DNA of 17,844 nucleotides from QQUD01 sp039029915 (GCA_039029915.1 JBCCFD010000114.1:1-17844); one strand, 5' to 3'; counted from the first letter of the stretch, positions 7,566 to 15,270 are shown. Numbers and translations: made by a program. The notes: generated from the letters alone by a model not told the origin.

Positions 7566-7961
7566 TCAGTACAAATTAGACTGCGTTTCTGTTATGACAG
7601 TTTTTAACAAGCCTTCAATTTTGGCTAATAGCTGAGGCATATGAATAGGTTTGGTTGTGTAATCATCACAACCGGCCTCTAAGCATTTTTCTCTATCATC
7701 CGCCATCGCGTGAGCCGTTTGGGCAATGATGGGGATGTTTTTGGTTTGTTTATTGGCCTTGATCAATCGGGTGGCTTCCCAACCGTCAATCACAGGCAAG
7801 CTCATATCCATTAAGATCAGGTCGGGCTGTTCAGCGGAGGCCATCTTGACGCCCACTTGACCATCTTGCGCCTCGACAACCTTATATCCTTTGCGCCGCA
7901 AGCGACGTGACAGCATATCCCTGTTCATTTCATTGTCCTCAACTAGCAATATCTTTGTCAT
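7566..7961 (-). CDS. Single-domain response regulator (CheY-like)
   Basis: A 131-residue protein consisting only of a receiver domain: Glu8-Asp9 acidic pair, phospho-acceptor Asp52 (LILMDMSLP), switch Thr82 (IIAQTAHA) and Lys104 (TTKP). No output domain follows, so it should shuttle phosphate or act by protein contact. The sequence is of the type found next to hybrid kinases (AHAMADDREKCLEAGCDDYTTKP). The start is very well supported by AGGAGGG (7969-7975, minus strand) seven bases upstream, which lies inside the last codons of the hybrid kinase gene. The stop of that gene is only 3 bases before this ATG, so the two are co-transcribed and probably translationally coupled. It is the likely partner of the hybrid kinase upstream and perhaps of the REC-GAF kinase downstream. 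The 118-bp repeat lies directly after its stop. Confidence 0.95.
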   Translation of the reverse strand: MTKILLVEDNEMNRDMLSRRLRRKGYKVVEAQDGQVGVKMASAEQPDLILMDMSLPVIDGWEATRLIKANKQTKNIPIIAQTAHAMADDREKCLEAGCDDYTTKPIHMPQLLAKIEGLLKTVITETQSNLY

Positions 7962-7964
7962 TGC

Positions 7965-10448
7965 TTATCCCTCCTGTAGCACCCCTCTTCTGACATATTG
8001 CCCCAATAAATTAGAGACTTGATCTAACAGCTTGTTTCGATTGAATGTGCCTTTTTGCAAAACATCCTGCACATTGCCATTCAAAGCCATCTGTTCTGTA
8101 ACCGAAAGCTCTTTAGCTGTAATCACAATCGTTGGTATGTGGTTCCATTCTGGATTGTTCCGCAGGTTAGAAATAAATTGGAACCCATCCATTTCGGGCA
8201 TCATTAAATCAAGCAAAATAAGATCGGGTATCGCGTTCTCTAAAGCACGCAAAGCAACGAGGCCGTTCTCAACGGCCGTAACACGCCACCCTACTTTCTC
8301 CAATGTGCGCTCCATGAGCTCGCGCGTTGGCTCATCATCTTCCACAATTAGCACGTGGTGATCTCCGACAAAACGAGGTGCTGCGCTGATTCGGTATCTT
8401 TCAAGCACCTGTACCAATGTTTGTTTATCAATTGGCTTCATTAAATAATCAGCTGCGCCCAGGGCATACCCCATCTGTTTATGCTCAACCATCGTCACAA
8501 TAATAACGGGAATATTGGCTAATTCAGGATCTTCTTTCAAACGAGACAGCACTGTCCACCCGTCCATGCTGGGCAACAGCACGTCTAGCGTAATCGCATC
8601 TGGTTTGATCTCAGCCGCCATGCGTAAACCCTCTTGCCCATTAACGGCCGTGTGTACCCGAAAGCCCTCTCTCATCAGATGACGTTTGATTAAATCTCTC
8701 GCAATTGCATCATCGTCAATGACAAGCACCGTTCCCATCTTGTCCTGAGGTGAGAGTTCACCGGTGAAAAGAATACCTTCATCAAACTCATCCATCACAA
8801 TCTCTTGCACAGATGGTTTTGTCGGTTGGGCTGGCAAATAAACGGTAAAAGTCGAGCCCTTACCCACTTCACTTTCGGCAATAATATCGCCACCCATCAT
8901 GTTACAGAAGCGGCGACTAATGGCTAAACCTAAACCCGTGCCACCATATTTTCGAGTGGTTGAGGCATCAGCTTGGGTAAACGGTTCAAACAGATATTCT
9001 AATTTTTCAGGGGCAATACCAATACCGGTATCAATCACCTGGATTTGAATCCACTCCCCTTCACTGCCCATATTTTCGCGGGTGGTGTGAATAGTGATAG
9101 TGCCATCATTGGTGAATTTTGAGGCATTGCTTAGCAAATTAAAAAGCGTCTGCCGCACTTTGGTTTTATCGGCCTGCATGGTGCCTAAATCGTCATCATT
9201 TAGCACCAATTGATTACCTTTCTTTTCAACAAGTGGCCCAATGGTAAAGGCGACATCTTCTAGCAACTCAGACAGTGAAAATGTCTCCATAAAGAGGTCC
9301 ATCTTACCCGCCTCGATTTTCGATAGGTCTAAAATATCATTGATGAGTTCCAGTAAATGACGGCCCGCTTTCTGAATTTTTTGAAGATCAGGAATAAACT
9401 CATCATGTCCAAAATCCGTCGCATCTTCTTCTAGCATTTCGCTATAGCCGATGATAGCGTTAAGCGGCGTGCGCAATTCATGGCTCATATTGGCTAAAAA
9501 GGCACTTTTTGACCGACTGGCCGCTTCAGCTGCTTCTTTGGCCTGTCGCAGTTCGTTTTCATGGTGCTTATGATGGCTAATATTGGTGAAGGTGCCCATG
9601 TAGGCAGGTTGCCCCTTGTATTGGGTCACCACCGTTTTCATATGCACAATAATTGGGGTATCGTCTGCTTTGGCACGTAAGTTGATTTCGATATTGCTCG
9701 GGGCGTGATTTTTGGCAGCGGCTCGTTCATAATACTCCATTGCCATATCAAACTCTTCGGGATCGATAATGTCTGAAAAGGGAAGGTCTGCCATCTCCGC
9801 AAGCGTATAGCCCAGCATGTCAGCCATTGCCTGGTTTACGAAAGGTAAACGGCCGTCTTGCATAATAAAGACCCCATCCTGCATGGAATTGACTAACGTA
9901 CGGTACTTGCTTTCCGACTCATGACGGGCGCGCTCAGTTAACTGCCGTTGGCCAAAATTACGCACCATCGCAATATAAAGCTCTTCATGCTCAATACACA
10001 CCTCATTGATTGCCAATTCAACGGGAAATTCCTGCCCATTTTGTTTAAGACCAATTAACTCACAGGCAGTGTTATCTTCAATGGCGCCGGCTAAAAGAAG
10101 TTCAAAAGCAGAGGCTAACTGCTGTTCTGTGCCTACAACCTCAGGCTGTAAAAATTTTAAAACAGAAAAGTTCTTGATAACTGATGTTTCATAACCAAAC
10201 ATCTTGAGGGCGGCAGGATTCATCCATTCTACTGCGAATGTTTCCTTCTTAAAGGTCATGATACCGTCGAGCGCATGATTAACAATTGTTTCATTACGGG
10301 AGCGAATATGAGCCTGAGCATCCAGCACTAAATTGAATTTTTGGAGCAGTTCATTTGCCGCTTCGTTTTGAACAGCGGGCAGGCGAAGGGTTAGATCTCC
10401 AGTTAAAGCCAATTCATCTAAAACATCAAGGATTTCTTTCATTGTCAC
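7965..10448 (-). CDS. Hybrid sensor histidine kinase, PAS-PAS-HisKA-HATPase-REC-REC
   Basis: An 827-residue soluble hybrid kinase. Residues about 50-170 are a first PAS domain (NHALDGIMTFKKETFAVEWMNPAALKMFGY). Residues 180-295 are a second (LVNSMQDGVFIMQDGRLPFVNQAMADMLGY), followed by a short coiled segment. HisKA has His323 in MSHELRTPLNAIIGY. The ATPase has NLLSNASKF (437-445), DTGIGI (473-478) and GTGLGL (503-508). Receiver 1 (573-690) has Asp622 and Lys671-Pro. Receiver 2 (698-818) has Asp747 and Lys799 followed by Gly instead of the usual Pro, a variant seen in terminal receivers of such kinases. There are no membrane helices, so the PAS domains should read a cytosolic cue such as redox state or a ligand. 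It is the first gene of the phosphorelay block. The upstream region 10449-10786 holds a direct repeat and several inverted repeats that may control it. Confidence 0.95.
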   Translation of the reverse strand: MTMKEILDVLDELALTGDLTLRLPAVQNEAANELLQKFNLVLDAQAHIRSRNETIVNHALDGIMTFKKETFAVEWMNPAALKMFGYETSVIKNFSVLKFLQPEVVGTEQQLASAFELLLAGAIEDNTACELIGLKQNGQEFPVELAINEVCIEHEELYIAMVRNFGQRQLTERARHESESKYRTLVNSMQDGVFIMQDGRLPFVNQAMADMLGYTLAEMADLPFSDIIDPEEFDMAMEYYERAAAKNHAPSNIEINLRAKADDTPIIVHMKTVVTQYKGQPAYMGTFTNISHHKHHENELRQAKEAAEAASRSKSAFLANMSHELRTPLNAIIGYSEMLEEDATDFGHDEFIPDLQKIQKAGRHLLELINDILDLSKIEAGKMDLFMETFSLSELLEDVAFTIGPLVEKKGNQLVLNDDDLGTMQADKTKVRQTLFNLLSNASKFTNDGTITIHTTRENMGSEGEWIQIQVIDTGIGIAPEKLEYLFEPFTQADASTTRKYGGTGLGLAISRRFCNMMGGDIIAESEVGKGSTFTVYLPAQPTKPSVQEIVMDEFDEGILFTGELSPQDKMGTVLVIDDDAIARDLIKRHLMREGFRVHTAVNGQEGLRMAAEIKPDAITLDVLLPSMDGWTVLSRLKEDPELANIPVIIVTMVEHKQMGYALGAADYLMKPIDKQTLVQVLERYRISAAPRFVGDHHVLIVEDDEPTRELMERTLEKVGWRVTAVENGLVALRALENAIPDLILLDLMMPEMDGFQFISNLRNNPEWNHIPTIVITAKELSVTEQMALNGNVQDVLQKGTFNRNKLLDQVSNLLGQYVRRGVLQEG
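7969..7975 (-). promoter_or_regulatory. Shine-Dalgarno of the response regulator inside the kinase gene end
   Basis: AGGAGGG on the minus strand overlaps the last two codons of the hybrid kinase and lies 7 bases before the response-regulator ATG. Ribosomes ending on the kinase would cover it, which fits translational coupling. Confidence 0.85.
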
Positions 10449-10534
10449 TCGATTTGTACCATTACAGTTGATGCCAAATTTAGCCTGGGTGATTGCGCCA
10501 ATTGGCTTGATTTTTGTGTTTGCTCTTCTACAAT

Positions 10535-10574
10535 ATGCGGGACTGCTGCACTGTGCATGCGGGACTGCTGCACT
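10535..10574. repeat. Direct repeat of 18 bp with 22-bp period upstream of the hybrid kinase
   Basis: ATGCGGGACTGCTGCACT occurs at 10535-10552 and, identical, at 10557-10574, separated by GTGC. A 22-bp period places both copies on nearly the same face of the helix. The junction also forms TGCAC-T-GTGCA. It lies 87-126 bases upstream of the kinase start codon, so it could be a tandem operator, or simply a recent duplication. Confidence 0.8.
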
Positions 10575-10579
10575 ATTAT

Positions 10580-10712
10580 GTAAATTTCACAAAATACTAT
10601 GAGATAAAACCGACTAGACATGTGAAATTTACTTGGTGAAAACCAAAATTCAGCATTTCTTTTTCAGGATACTTTTTGGTTTTCACATAGCGTAATGAAA
10701 TAAAGTTTCATT
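10580..10712. repeat. Cluster of three consecutive perfect inverted repeats
   Basis: IR-A: GTAAATTTCACA (10580-10591) with TGTGAAATTTAC (10621-10632), 12 bp. IR-B: GTGAAAACCAAAA (10636-10648) with TTTTGGTTTTCAC (10674-10686), 13 bp. IR-C: AATGAAA (10694-10700) with TTTCATT (10706-10712), 7 bp. IR-A and IR-B share TTTCAC/GTGAAA at one end of each arm, so GTGAAA occurs four times in alternating orientation. No gene overlaps. It could be a decayed mobile element, multiple operator sites for the kinase promoter, or structured RNA. Confidence 0.75.
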
Positions 10713-10786
10713 CAACCTTAAATGACAATTACGATAAAAGTTACAAAAGTTGGCTAAAGGGGGGCTGGCAAGTGTATGTCAGAAAG

Positions 10787-10904
10787 CTTAAGTGTTCCGA
10801 AGTTTCTAAATTGAAAAACGTATTAGATAAAAGCTTCGGAACCTCGAGGAAACGAAGGTTGTCGCCTTCGTTTTATTCAAAGCAAGGGTTTCGTTTCCCT
10901 TAAG
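10787..10904 (-). repeat. 118-bp nested-hairpin repeat element, copy 2
   Basis: Starts CTTAAGTGTTCCGAAG and ends CTTCGGAA-like arms, CCTCGAGG, GGAAACGAAG ... TTTCGTTTCC, CTTAAG. It aligns to copy 1 base for base over 118 positions without gaps, with about 19 differences. The hairpin arms, the junction CTTCGGAACCTCGAGG and the TTTCTAAATTGAA loop segment are conserved, and differences concentrate in the loops and in arm B. It lies 77 bases after the stop of the ribonuclease gene, which is transcribed toward it. Confidence 0.88.
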
Positions 10905-10956
10905 TTCAGGGAGAAATATTGTCATCCGCTTTAGCTAAGGCATAGAAAACGCCTAA

Positions 10957-10989
10957 CCGCCTAAAGAGGATTATTTCATCCTTAGGCGG
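10957..10989 (-). terminator. Hairpin overlapping the ribonuclease stop codon
   Basis: CCGCCTAA (10957-10964) pairs with TTAGGCGG (10982-10989), with GGAT/ATCC continuing the stem past a 3-base bulge. The second arm contains the stop codon of the ribonuclease. On the minus strand it is followed by TTAGGCGTTTTCTAT, only a weak U-tract. It may be a terminator or a translation-termination/mRNA-end structure. Confidence 0.5.
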
Positions 10990-12811
10990 CAGATTGGGTT
11001 ACAGGCTGGAAGTGCGCCTCAAGCTGGGGAAGATTGACGCTTCGAACTTGTAACGAAACGGTGCTGTTTAACGGCCGTTGACCGCCTCCATGTATCTGAA
11101 CATCGAACCCAAGGTTGGGGATCAGGACAGTGTCTCTTTTGCCGCGCTTTTCAACCACAATGGCTTCCCCCTGCCACTCAGGATTTTGCATCAGATACAC
11201 GAGCGTCCAATGTTTATTAGATTGGCGTTCAGCATAGCGCACTTCTCGGCTAATCAAATCTGCAGCACCTACGCGCCGCATAACGGCCGTTTCATCCATC
11301 AGCGGTTCGTTGCGTAAATAAGCCCGCAGCTGTTGATGCACCACTAAATCAAGATACCGTCTGAGCGGGCTGGTTGCTTGGGCGTAGAGGCCCATCCCTA
11401 GTCCATGGTGCGCCCCTGGCACACTTCCCGGCTGGCTCGGAGACATCATCTTGCGTCGCGCAAACATATTGGTAGGCGATGTGGGTTCGGGCAGTTCATC
11501 AACCGGTGCAGCCTGGGTTGTATAAGGAATAGGAATCTGGTGTTCAAAAGCAAAGCGGGCGGCAGCTTCTCCCGTCATGAGCATCGCGTCTCGCACTAAA
11601 TCTCGGCTACCTAAATTAGGCAACGGCCGTATCCCAACCTTCTCGTCTTTGACTCGAATGCGCACTTCTGGCAAATCAATCTCAATGGCGCCAAATGCTT
11701 TGCGTCGTTCAGCATACCGATCGGTAACAGCCTTGATCTCTTTGTATGGCGATTGGTCAAGCCTTGTTTCGGCCTCAGCATAGGTCGTGCGAGTGACTTT
11801 GACCCAGCTGGGAGCAATCTCCAGCTCTTCAATTTCGCCCTCATTATTCAGCACCAGACCAAAGGAGAGCGCAGGTGACGTTTCTTGTAGCCCCAGACCC
11901 AAAACGGCCGTTGCTGCCTCAGGCAGCATGGTGATGGTGCCCTCCGGCAAATAGAGGTTGGCGCCGCGGTCACGCGCTTCAAGATCAGCAGGGCTATCAG
12001 GTGGCACAACAGCAGCCACGTCCGCAATGTGAATCCAGATACGGCCGTTGTCCCAGCTAATCGCGTCATCGGGGTCTTTACTCCCCTCATCATCAATGGC
12101 AAGAGACACCAAGTGCGTCAAATCCCGCCGCTCCTCATCAGGCAGCTCAGGAATACTCACTTTAGCTGAGTTCACCGCCACCCCGGCTCGAATGGGGTAT
12201 GGATTAACCATTTCATCCCACAAGCCTAAATTGAGCAGTAGCCGATGACCATTCTCTATAAATTCAGACTGCTTTAACGCTTTGAGGAGCTTACTCTGTT
12301 TTTGTTGACCGTTGGCAAACAGGATGAGGTCTTGGAGAAAACGGCCGTCTTCTTCAACAACCACTCTATTTTGCACCCGCGCCACAAAGCCATCCCACGC
12401 TGCCGCTTCAGCCGCCTTGGCGTCGCGAGCTTTTTGCAAAGCCTCTATTTCATCTTCGGAGCGAATGTACAGCTCATCAGGCGTGCCGTGTAAATACAAA
12501 CCGTCAGCTACAAGCTGCCAAATCGCCCACGCCGTTTGCGGCGTAAACGCTTCAAAAGCCAGCTCGGAAAACTCCTCAAGCGTCGTGGTCTCCCCGACAA
12601 GCAGTTCACGGGCGGTTTCGATATCACCTGTTGGCGAGGTCAACTGCGAAAGGGCATTGAGCGGCCCCAAATGCAACAGCTGCACATCTTTGGGACGCAC
12701 ACTGGCTTTCCCATCTTCGGTAGTTAAGCTTATTTTTTTAGCACCGATCTCTTTAATCAAGGCGGGGCGTTTTTTATAGAGGACAAGGCTATTTACCTTT
12801 AAGTCAGGCAT
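10982..12811 (-). CDS. RNase II/R family 3'-5' exoribonuclease (RNB domain)
   Basis: A 609-residue protein. The N-terminal 200 residues are a divergent RNA-binding region (MPDLKVNSLVLYKKRPALIKEIG, KOW/SH3-like, then helical). The RNB domain starts near 228 with DLTHLVSLAIDDEGSKDPDDAIS. Asp240, Asp246, Asp248 and Asp249 have exactly the spacing of the four metal-binding aspartates of E. coli RNase II (201, 207, 209, 210). Tyr287 in GANLYLPEGT, TSPLRRYLDLVVHQQL (480-495) and Glu528 in AERQSNKHW complete the active-site pattern. A short S1-like C-terminus follows. It should degrade single-stranded RNA processively from the 3' end in the cytosol. It is shorter than RNase R and lacks its cold-shock domains, so the RNase II-like name fits best. 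The start codon ATG at 12811 has only a weak Shine-Dalgarno. It appears to be a single-gene unit. Its coding sequence is the richest in ACGGCCGT, with six sites. Confidence 0.92.
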   Translation of the reverse strand: MPDLKVNSLVLYKKRPALIKEIGAKKISLTTEDGKASVRPKDVQLLHLGPLNALSQLTSPTGDIETARELLVGETTTLEEFSELAFEAFTPQTAWAIWQLVADGLYLHGTPDELYIRSEDEIEALQKARDAKAAEAAAWDGFVARVQNRVVVEEDGRFLQDLILFANGQQKQSKLLKALKQSEFIENGHRLLLNLGLWDEMVNPYPIRAGVAVNSAKVSIPELPDEERRDLTHLVSLAIDDEGSKDPDDAISWDNGRIWIHIADVAAVVPPDSPADLEARDRGANLYLPEGTITMLPEAATAVLGLGLQETSPALSFGLVLNNEGEIEELEIAPSWVKVTRTTYAEAETRLDQSPYKEIKAVTDRYAERRKAFGAIEIDLPEVRIRVKDEKVGIRPLPNLGSRDLVRDAMLMTGEAAARFAFEHQIPIPYTTQAAPVDELPEPTSPTNMFARRKMMSPSQPGSVPGAHHGLGMGLYAQATSPLRRYLDLVVHQQLRAYLRNEPLMDETAVMRRVGAADLISREVRYAERQSNKHWTLVYLMQNPEWQGEAIVVEKRGKRDTVLIPNLGFDVQIHGGGQRPLNSTVSLQVRSVNLPQLEAHFQPVTQSAA

Positions 12812-13155
12812 AGATCACTTCATTTTTTAGGATTTCAACCAATTGTATGAAGAGATGGCCTCCAATGCCAGAGAAGTGTCAAGGTGAGATGGGTATCGCG
12901 GTAGGCAACAACGGCCTTTTCATACTATTCCCCAACCAAACAAAAAAATAGCGAACACCACCTTGTGGTGTCCGCCAGTCTGCTCAACAACGAGGCGGTT
13001 TTTAAAGTCAGGAGAGGTTACAATCACTCGGTTTGTTCCTCGTCGGCGTTCCCAACTCTAAAAACCAACCCATTTATCGAGAAATGTCACTTTCATCATC
13101 GTTATGCCTCAAATAATATCGAAGCGATGTGACAAGAGCGTGACAGCTTTTGAGC
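12812..13155. other. Intergenic stretch between lipoprotein and ribonuclease genes
   Basis: No gene is seen. It contains the intrinsic terminator of the lipoprotein gene at 12940-12975, and between that and 12811 presumably the ribonuclease promoter. No clear promoter hexamers or further repeats were recognised in the 13000-13155 part. Confidence 0.5.
12940..12975 (-). terminator. Rho-independent terminator of the propeller lipoprotein gene
   Basis: On the minus strand GCGGACACCAC-AAG-GTGGTGTTCGC forms a stem of 7 bp plus GCG/CGC across one mismatch, with a 3-base loop. It is followed by TATTTTTTTG, a classic U-tract. It is about 180 bases after the stop at 13156. Confidence 0.85.
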
Positions 13156-15264
13156 TTACGGGACGATGCGATAAATCGCCCCACCCAAGCCGGTATCGCC
13201 TAACCCAATCCAAACGGTGCCAGCCGCGTCAACCATGACGGTGCGCAAGCTTTCCATTGGAAATTCTGTGTCAGGACGATAGGTCCAGCTTGTGCCATCA
13301 AAATGATAGTAGCCACCATCGCTAAAATCAATGGTTACGACGTGAATTTGGTCGTCGTCGGTCACAAAGATGTCTTGAACGGAGCCAAGAACCTCAGGAA
13401 CGGCCGTTACCACCCCATCCTTAAACATGGCCAGCCCATCAATCGTGCCCAGCAACAGCGTCCCATCAGAAAGCACATTTAGTGCCCCGATATTATCATC
13501 TGGCAGCTCGACGAAGGTTTCATCCAAAACCACCGTCCAAGCTTCCCCATCAAGCGTGACCAAGCCGTTGGCTGTTCCGGCGTAAGCGACGCCGTCTACC
13601 ACAAGCACATCTCGCAGTGAGCCAAGATCCCAGCCTTGTTCTTCACCTACACTAACGATACTTTCGCCCTGTAGGATGGTGTAGCCATAAGACCCAACCG
13701 CATAAACTGTGCCGTCATCAGCAATTGCGATGTCCTCATGTGAAAAAGGTTGGATACCGTCTTCATCATCAAGGATGACAAGCTGTTGGCCTGAAAATGT
13801 GCCAATCCGTGAGCCGTTCACCAGCCAGATGTTGCCATCAGCATCTTCAGCAATATCATCTGCCCAGAAATCTGAGAATCGTTCATATGAGGTCATCTCT
13901 AAATCGGTGCGGTGGGTGCCATCACCAACGGTCCAGATAGTGCCATCGCTGGCCTCAAAAAATTCATAAAAGAAGTTACTGGGTGTTTGCTCACCTAAAA
14001 CAAAGATGGTCCAGTCTGAGCCGTTGTAATAGCCAGCCCCTTCATCAAAGGTATGTAATAGCATGCCGCCATCAGCGGTCGCTTCGAGATGAGCAATGCT
14101 GGCCCCATCAGCAAACCCTAAGTCGTCTTCTAAGTCCCATAATTGGGTGCAGGTCAATGTAGCGGTGTCAAGCTGGCAAACATCAGAATTGAAGCCCAGC
14201 CAAACGGACCCATCAACGGCCGTTTCTACATGGTCAGGACCAAAAAAATCAATCAAGTCTGGGTGAGAATCACGGGTTAGCAGTGTAAACACGCCGTCCT
14301 GCCATTGGAGTAGGCCATCGCTAGCCCCCATCCAATAAACGCCGTTCGCGTCCAGCGCCACATCAGAAACATTATCATCAGGGAGTCCGCTTTCTTCCGT
14401 AAAAGTTTGTACTGCACCGTCTAAGCTCACCCGAGAGACACCCTTAAAATCAGTCGGCCACCAAATATCGGCGCCAATCACAATAACCTGCTCAGCGGCA
14501 AACCAAGCTAAACCATCATCATCTTCGGTAAAATGAGTTAATGTTTTGCTGCTTAGGTCAAGAATGCTTAAATCATCATGCTCCAAGGCAAGGCGATTAT
14601 TGGCGGCATCACAGCGCATCTCGTGGATGGCATCATCATCACCAAATCCAATCGCTTCACCAGACTCCCAGCTATCTGATGCCGCATCATAGAGAATCAA
14701 GCCATCACGGGTGCCAACCAACAGTCGCTCAACACCGTCAATCGGGCAAACCTCTACTGAAAAAGTGCCAATATTGGGCAAGCCGTCAAAGGTGGTATAT
14801 TTTCGCGATTCACCGCTGGCTAAATCGTAGCGCACCAGCCCGCCCGTGCTGGGTGCCCATACGGCATTTTCAAAAAGAGCCACATCGCGCACCTTGTTCC
14901 CATTGCTGAAAATGTACTCACCAGACGCAAATGAGACGGTTGGCTTTTCAGGAGTTGGTTCAACAGTTGGCGTGGGTTCAACAGTGGGTTCTGGTTCTGC
15001 GGTGGGTTCTGGCGCTTCTGTGGGTTCCTCAACCACCTCTTCAGCGACTTCTTCAACCGCTTCTTCGGCCGCTTCTTCGGCGGGTGCATCTTCGACCACT
15101 TCGGATGTGATTGGCGCCTCGTTAACAGTCTCATCTCCCCCACCGCAGGCAGCGAGCAGAAATACGGCCGTTAACGCCACCCCAGCTCCCAAACGACGAA
15201 AAACAGACCTCCAATAAAACGCAAGGTCATCCAATCTATCACTTAGATCAATAATACGGTTCAA
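13156..15264 (-). CDS. Lipoprotein with E/P/T-rich linker and beta-propeller (two-component-regulator-propeller type)
   Basis: A 702-residue protein. Residues 20-40 give a lipoprotein signal ending LLAAC, with Cys40 as the lipid-modified residue. Residues about 45-110 are a Glu/Ala/Val then Pro/Thr/Glu linker that would hold the rest away from the membrane. From 110 on, about a dozen blade-like units of the form GLxxYDxxSGxxxxYTxxDGLPxxxIxxVxxxxDGxVWxG resemble the reg_prop sensor propeller usually fused to histidine kinases. Here no kinase follows, so it is a free-standing extracytoplasmic propeller for ligand or protein binding. The start is TTG at 15264, chosen because AAGGAAGG (15271-15278, minus strand) lies 6 bases upstream and no other start suits the signal peptide. 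A 9-bp inverted repeat is at 15325-15349 in the upstream region. The partner is unknown; sulfolipid genes lie upstream. Confidence 0.85.
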   Translation of the reverse strand: MNRIIDLSDRLDDLAFYWRSVFRRLGAGVALTAVFLLAACGGGDETVNEAPITSEVVEDAPAEEAAEEAVEEVAEEVVEEPTEAPEPTAEPEPTVEPTPTVEPTPEKPTVSFASGEYIFSNGNKVRDVALFENAVWAPSTGGLVRYDLASGESRKYTTFDGLPNIGTFSVEVCPIDGVERLLVGTRDGLILYDAASDSWESGEAIGFGDDDAIHEMRCDAANNRLALEHDDLSILDLSSKTLTHFTEDDDGLAWFAAEQVIVIGADIWWPTDFKGVSRVSLDGAVQTFTEESGLPDDNVSDVALDANGVYWMGASDGLLQWQDGVFTLLTRDSHPDLIDFFGPDHVETAVDGSVWLGFNSDVCQLDTATLTCTQLWDLEDDLGFADGASIAHLEATADGGMLLHTFDEGAGYYNGSDWTIFVLGEQTPSNFFYEFFEASDGTIWTVGDGTHRTDLEMTSYERFSDFWADDIAEDADGNIWLVNGSRIGTFSGQQLVILDDEDGIQPFSHEDIAIADDGTVYAVGSYGYTILQGESIVSVGEEQGWDLGSLRDVLVVDGVAYAGTANGLVTLDGEAWTVVLDETFVELPDDNIGALNVLSDGTLLLGTIDGLAMFKDGVVTAVPEVLGSVQDIFVTDDDQIHVVTIDFSDGGYYHFDGTSWTYRPDTEFPMESLRTVMVDAAGTVWIGLGDTGLGGAIYRIVP
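14935..15132 (-). repeat. Low-complexity coding repeat (Glu/Ala/Val then Pro/Thr/Glu linker)
   Basis: Degenerate repeats of EEAxEEVxEE followed by EPTxEPEPTVEPTPTVEPTP in the lipoprotein linker. At DNA level these are GGTTCAACAGT/GTGGGTTCTGG-like units. Such tracts are prone to length variation by slippage. They separate the lipid anchor from the propeller. Confidence 0.8.
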
Positions 15265-15270
15265 CTTTTA

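Noticed and set aside
14846..15217. Plus-strand Gly/Ser/Val-rich frame opposite the lipoprotein start
   Set aside because: It is the antisense of the low-complexity linker. The minus strand has the signal peptide, lipobox and Shine-Dalgarno.
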